A DNA stretch of 9,796 nucleotides from Desulfocapsa sp. (lineage in GTDB: Bacteria; Desulfobacterota; Desulfobulbia; Desulfobulbales; Desulfocapsaceae): NCBI GenBank assembly GCA_030638765.1, contig DAOWDZ010000202.1, positions 1 through 9,796 of the forward strand, given 5' to 3'. The translations under genes were made by a program, and so were the position numbers. Below are positions 7,445-9,796 of this stretch, piece by piece (the first letter of the stretch is position 1; each line of letters begins with the position of its first letter). Under the pieces are notes generated by a model, which saw only the letters and a program-made list of their open reading frames with translations, was not told the DNA's origin and made no database searches.

Positions 7445-7849
7445 ATGAAAAAAAATATGTTCAAAATACTTGGGAGTTCTTTTTTATTGTTGTTTTTTTC
7501 ACTTGTTATATCCCCCATTGATGCTCAGGCTGAGCCAATCCGGGCAAGATATCTGCAAAACAACTCCAAGGGAAGTGTTCTCGAATTGACCATAGGAAGC
7601 CCTCCACCAAGTTCTGTTATTGTTAAACAGCGTCTGCCGGAGAAAGCTGGAATAAAAAGCGTCAACCCCGGTTATAGTAAGTTTTCCAAGGGGAAAAGTG
7701 AGGCAACATGGTTGTTTAAGCGACCATCCCCAGGTGTTAGGCGTATAGTTGTTAACTATGCAGTGCCTGTGAAAGGTGGCGGAGCAACCGCTGTTGTTCG
7801 TTGTAAGAGCCCAAATGACGGATCATTTATGACTATCAATGTGCAATGA
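7445..7849 (+). CDS. Secreted beta-rich protein related to the periplasmic part of the upstream HTH protein
   Basis: A 134-residue exported protein. The signal peptide ends at AQA (residues 27-29), and about 105 residues are mature. I do not recognise a named family. The pattern, alternating hydrophobic residues with KQRLPEKAGI (61-70), a Trp at 89 and PSPGVRRIVVNYAV (94-107), suggests an Ig-like beta-sandwich similar in outline to DUF11-type domains (LP, W, PG landmarks). The same landmarks occur in order in the upstream protein: SLLLTEQLPE aligns with SVIVKQRLPE, both are followed by Pro at the same distance, then Trp, PG and a Tyr-x-Val strand. The two look homologous or at least share a fold. 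The start has AGGAG (7431-7435) 9 bases upstream, and the short gap suggests co-transcription with the HTH gene. It may be the partner or ligand of the HTH protein's periplasmic domain; this is inference. Confidence 0.8.
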   Translation: MKKNMFKILGSSFLLLFFSLVISPIDAQAEPIRARYLQNNSKGSVLELTIGSPPPSSVIVKQRLPEKAGIKSVNPGYSKFSKGKSEATWLFKRPSPGVRRIVVNYAVPVKGGGATAVVRCKSPNDGSFMTINVQ

Positions 7850-7908
7850 TCACAACTTGCAGATGCTAAAAAGTTCTGAAATGCTTGAAAACAAAATAGA
7901 GGGAAGGC

Positions 7909-8610
7909 ATGACTGAGTTACGAGATAATGTGAACCTGAAAAGTGTACGTAAAAAGAAATTTGGCTGTCTTCAGGTCCTAGGTATCGTACTCTTAACTGT
8001 CCTGGTTACTGCGGGACTTACTTTCTGGGCTGCTAAAACATATATTTTCCCAGGACAATTCAAACCAGTCACTCTCACTGCGCAGGAAAATGAGACCCTT
8101 TCAGTAAAACTGGAGAGTTTTGACTTCTCACAAGCTCAAACCACTAAAAATCCCGAACAAAACCAGGAAAACCTCAACGACCCATTGCAACCTAAAGCCT
8201 ACAGCGAAAAAGATGCCAGTCGAAAAATATCTTTTACAGAGCGTGAGATTAATGCAATACTTGCCAACAATACCGATCTTGCAACAAAAGTAGCCATTGA
8301 TCTGGCCGATGATTTGATCAGCGCGAGATTACGCATTCCAATGGATCAGGATTTTCCGATTTTTGGTGGAAAAATACTTCGAGCAGCAGCAGGGCTAGAG
8401 CTTGCATATAGTGATGGGAAACCAGTGGCCATTTTAAGAGGAGTAAAACTGATGGGTGTACCCATACCAAATGCCTGGCTTGGAGGCTTAAAGAATATTG
8501 ATCTTGTTCAGGAATTTGGCGGCGACGAAGGGTTTTGGAAGCTTTTTTCAGATGGGGTTGAATCGATTAAAACTCAGAATGGCACTTTGGATATAACTCT
8601 TAAGGAGTAA
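7909..8610 (+). CDS. Single-pass membrane protein of unknown function
   Basis: A 233-residue protein with a short basic N-terminus (KSVRKKKFG), one membrane helix at about 21-43 and a large C-terminal domain predicted outside the membrane. A Gln/Asn/Pro-rich linker (about 75-98) precedes the folded part. That part opens with ISFTEREINAILANN (107-121) and continues with FPIFGGKILRAAAGLEL, GKPVAILRGVKLMGVPIPNAW (170-190) and a C-terminal strand GTLDITLKE. The order of a helix resembling "sEkElNalL" followed by repeating beta-strands and a "G.piP" turn recalls envelope proteins of the DUF2140/YpmS or DUF2993 (LmeA) type, which may bind lipid. That similarity is only in pattern, so I give no function. 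GAGGGAAGG (7899-7907) supports the start. It lies 59 bases after the secreted protein gene and could belong to the same transcript. Confidence 0.8.
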   Translation: MTELRDNVNLKSVRKKKFGCLQVLGIVLLTVLVTAGLTFWAAKTYIFPGQFKPVTLTAQENETLSVKLESFDFSQAQTTKNPEQNQENLNDPLQPKAYSEKDASRKISFTEREINAILANNTDLATKVAIDLADDLISARLRIPMDQDFPIFGGKILRAAAGLELAYSDGKPVAILRGVKLMGVPIPNAWLGGLKNIDLVQEFGGDEGFWKLFSDGVESIKTQNGTLDITLKE

Positions 8611-8643
8611 TACTTTTCAATTTCAGACCTAATCCCTTAAGAG
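8597..8643. repeat. Perfect 9-base inverted repeat across convergent gene ends
   Basis: CTCTTAAGG (8597-8605) and CCTTAAGAG (8635-8643) are exact inverted copies separated by 29 bases. They enclose the stop codons of the membrane protein gene and the PilZ gene. A hairpin could limit read-through in both directions, but no U-tract follows on either strand and the arms are AT-rich, so I do not call it a terminator. Confidence 0.45.
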
Positions 8644-8982
8644 AAGTTTCAAACACTGTTCAAAGCTTCGGTCTTCCAATCCTGAAAATTCAAAGAATTC
8701 CAGCCCCATTCCCTTTGGTCTTCGAAATCGTTGTGTCCAGCGAACCACTGCCTGGGCTTGCATATGGACATCTTCACCATTCTCATCAGCGAATTGAAAG
8801 TTGAGTGACACTACACTCCCCTTGGGCATGAGGTGACTTGTGGCGAGGAACATCCCGCTGAGGCCGCAATCTTCAGCAACACCTTGGAAGTATTCTTCTG
8901 ATTTTTTGTCAATTTGCTGTTTACTGAATCCCACACGAACATTGCTGCCAATGCGTTTGAACTTTCGTTGTTCGTCAAGCAT
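8629..8982 (-). CDS. PilZ-domain protein (c-di-GMP-binding family) with an altered second motif
   Basis: A 117-residue, essentially single-domain PilZ protein. PilZ domains bind cyclic di-GMP and pass the signal to motility, polysaccharide or adhesion machinery. The first binding motif RxxxR is present as RKFKR (6-10). The second, normally D/NxSxxG, reads DCGLSG (38-43): Asp38 and Gly43 are kept but the central Ser is Gly40, and a Ser appears at 42. The surrounding pattern is typical (GVAEDCGLSGMFLATS, PKGSVVSLNFQF, QAQAVVRW at 75-82, KGMGLEFFEFS at 90-100). Binding may be weakened or lost, which is inference. The start has GGAGA (8989-8993 on the plus strand) and a strong promoter upstream. 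It is convergent with the membrane protein gene (18-base gap). Its target is not evident, as no flagellar or cellulose gene is in view. Confidence 0.9.
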   Translation of the reverse strand: MLDEQRKFKRIGSNVRVGFSKQQIDKKSEEYFQGVAEDCGLSGMFLATSHLMPKGSVVSLNFQFADENGEDVHMQAQAVVRWTQRFRRPKGMGLEFFEFSGLEDRSFEQCLKLLLRD

Positions 8983-9073
8983 TATATATCTCCATCTACC
9001 TTGAGCTTATCAAGCGATGACTTCTTTTTGGAGGGGTTTTAAGGTGGTATGCTGATTTTCGGTTACTCACTCG

Positions 9074-9102
9074 ATTCTCTCATTTTACTGGTCTTTTGTC
9101 AA
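9074..9102 (-). promoter_or_regulatory. Sigma-70-type promoter of the PilZ gene
   Basis: On the minus strand a perfect -35 TTGACA (9097-9102) is followed after exactly 17 bases by GAGAAT (9074-9079), which matches the -10 consensus at four of six positions. Transcription would start near 9067, giving an untranslated leader of about 85 bases before the PilZ start at 8982. This is the best promoter match in the window. Confidence 0.6.
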
Positions 9103-9121
9103 CCGCGATAGTTTTGATGAG

Positions 9122-9145
9122 AAAAAAATACACAAAATATGCGTA
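9122..9145 (-). terminator. Weak possible terminator after the receiver-PAS gene
   Basis: On the minus strand TACGC and GTGTA can form a 5-base stem (one G-U pair) with a 7-base loop, followed closely by a run of seven T (9122-9128 on the plus strand). The position, 15 bases beyond the stop codon at 9160, is right, but the stem is short and AT-rich. Confidence 0.3.
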
Positions 9146-9159
9146 GTGAAGTTAAGTGA

Positions 9160-9796
9160 TTACGTGTCCATTCGCGATTGTTCCGAATTTTTAAATATAA
9201 TCATCAACATATCTCCCACTGGATATGCAATCACATCAATAGTCTGATAAGTATATTTTTCGGGGAGTTGAATTTGGTCTATTTTGACTACCTTTCCTTC
9301 AAAAATGGCATTTTGATATTTAGAATATCTATCTGTAGCTCCAGTTTCAGGACTTATTTCCAGTAGATGTTTTCCTATTAAGTCTTTTAAATGAGTTTTT
9401 TTCGAAAATATCTCCATTGCTTTTGCATTTGCATTAATAAAGTAGAGATTTTTGTCATAAAGAATGTATCCCCGGTTGCCCTTATCTTTCGTGATTTCTT
9501 CTAATAATTTCTTGTAGCCAGCTGGTTCATACTTATTGAAGTAGGGACATTTTTTGTTATCCCAATTGTCAATTAGTGAATTTACGTCATATATTTTATA
9601 TGGTTTGAGTAATCGTTTTTTGTTGTAGTGCTCCATACAAAACTGACACCCAAATTCACTGCTGCAATTCAGGTTGCCACTAATTGTAATAATCTTCTGT
9701 TTGGAATTTGTACTTAAAATTTCTCTAAGAAAAATAGTTGCGTCAAGGTAAGAGAAGTCTACGATAATAAAATCGTATTTTCCTTTTTCAAGGAGA
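9160..9796 (-). CDS. Receiver-PAS protein, 5' end cut by window edge, with Cys/His cluster in the receiver
   Basis: A Met codon at 9636 could be taken as the start, but the same frame is open through the last complete codon at 9795, giving 211 visible residues and no start. The added 53 residues look like the C-terminal half of a CheY-like receiver: DFIIVD places a likely phospho-acceptor at visible residue 13, TIFLREIL follows, ITISG gives the conserved Ser/Thr (Ser39), and RLLKPYKIYDVNSLI gives the conserved Lys64-Pro65. Between Ser39 and Lys64 lies C-X5-C-X2-C-X2-H (Cys44, Cys50, Cys53, His56), which is not part of a normal receiver. Residues of about 95-205 form a PAS domain (GYILYDKNLYFINANAKAMEIFS, split by no gap, then DLIGKHLLEISPE). 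The protein ends after PAS with no kinase, HTH, GGDEF or EAL domain, so its output is unknown. It is in the same direction as PilZ but has its own promoter region between. Confidence 0.82.
   Translation of the reverse strand, partial: LLEKGKYDFIIVDFSYLDATIFLREILSTNSKQKIITISGNLNCSSEFGCQFCMEHYNKKRLLKPYKIYDVNSLIDNWDNKKCPYFNKYEPAGYKKLLEEITKDKGNRGYILYDKNLYFINANAKAMEIFSKKTHLKDLIGKHLLEISPETGATDRYSKYQNAIFEGKVVKIDQIQLPEKYTYQTIDVIAYPVGDMLMIIFKNSEQSRMDT

Noticed and set aside
9663..9681. Sigma-54-like TGGCA...TTGCA on the minus strand
   Set aside because: The spacing between GG and GC is one base too long, and it lies within the receiver coding sequence.
1..9796. CRISPR array, insertion sequence, tRNA or rRNA gene
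   Set aside because: No regularly spaced direct repeats, no transposase-like frame with terminal repeats, and no tRNA- or rRNA-like sequence was seen on either strand.

Overview
This window looks like chromosomal DNA from a Gram-negative bacterium, most likely a member of the Desulfobacterota (deltaproteobacterial, perhaps Desulfobulbales-like). That guess is inference. It rests on the moderate-to-low GC content, many signal peptides, a hybrid kinase carrying a periplasmic solute-binding sensor, a PilZ protein and a RhlE-type helicase. There are no rRNA or tRNA genes, no CRISPR array, and no recognisable transposase, integrase or phage gene.

Layout from left to right. (1) ilvY (+), the LysR-type activator of branched-chain amino-acid synthesis, lacks a visible ribosome binding site; its usual partner ilvC would lie to the left, outside the window. 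(2) A large hybrid histidine kinase (-) is convergent with ilvY, with a 16-base gap. It has a signal peptide, SBP_bac_3 sensor, membrane segment, two PAS domains, an HDFNN-type kinase core and a receiver. (3) Divergent from it is a small secreted alpha/beta hydrolase (+). (4) Convergent with the hydrolase is a RhlE-type DEAD-box helicase (-), preceded by a small secreted cysteine-containing protein (-) that has its own intrinsic terminator. (5) A likely three-gene plus-strand cluster follows: a membrane-anchored XRE-type HTH protein with a periplasmic EF-hand-like loop, a 134-residue secreted protein that resembles the periplasmic part of its neighbour, and a 233-residue single-pass membrane protein. 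(6) Two minus-strand signalling genes close the window: a PilZ protein with a good sigma-70-type promoter, and a receiver-PAS protein. The last gene is cut by the right edge; its frame stays open through the last complete codon, at 9795.

The theme of the right half is signalling and envelope biology. The most unusual parts are the HTH/TM/EF-hand protein with its secreted relative, and the terminal receiver-PAS protein, whose receiver carries a C-X5-C-X2-C-X2-H cluster just before its conserved Lys-Pro. A perfect 9-base inverted repeat with nearby TGACAT copies sits upstream of the HTH gene and is a candidate operator. All family assignments were made by reading the sequence, not by database search.
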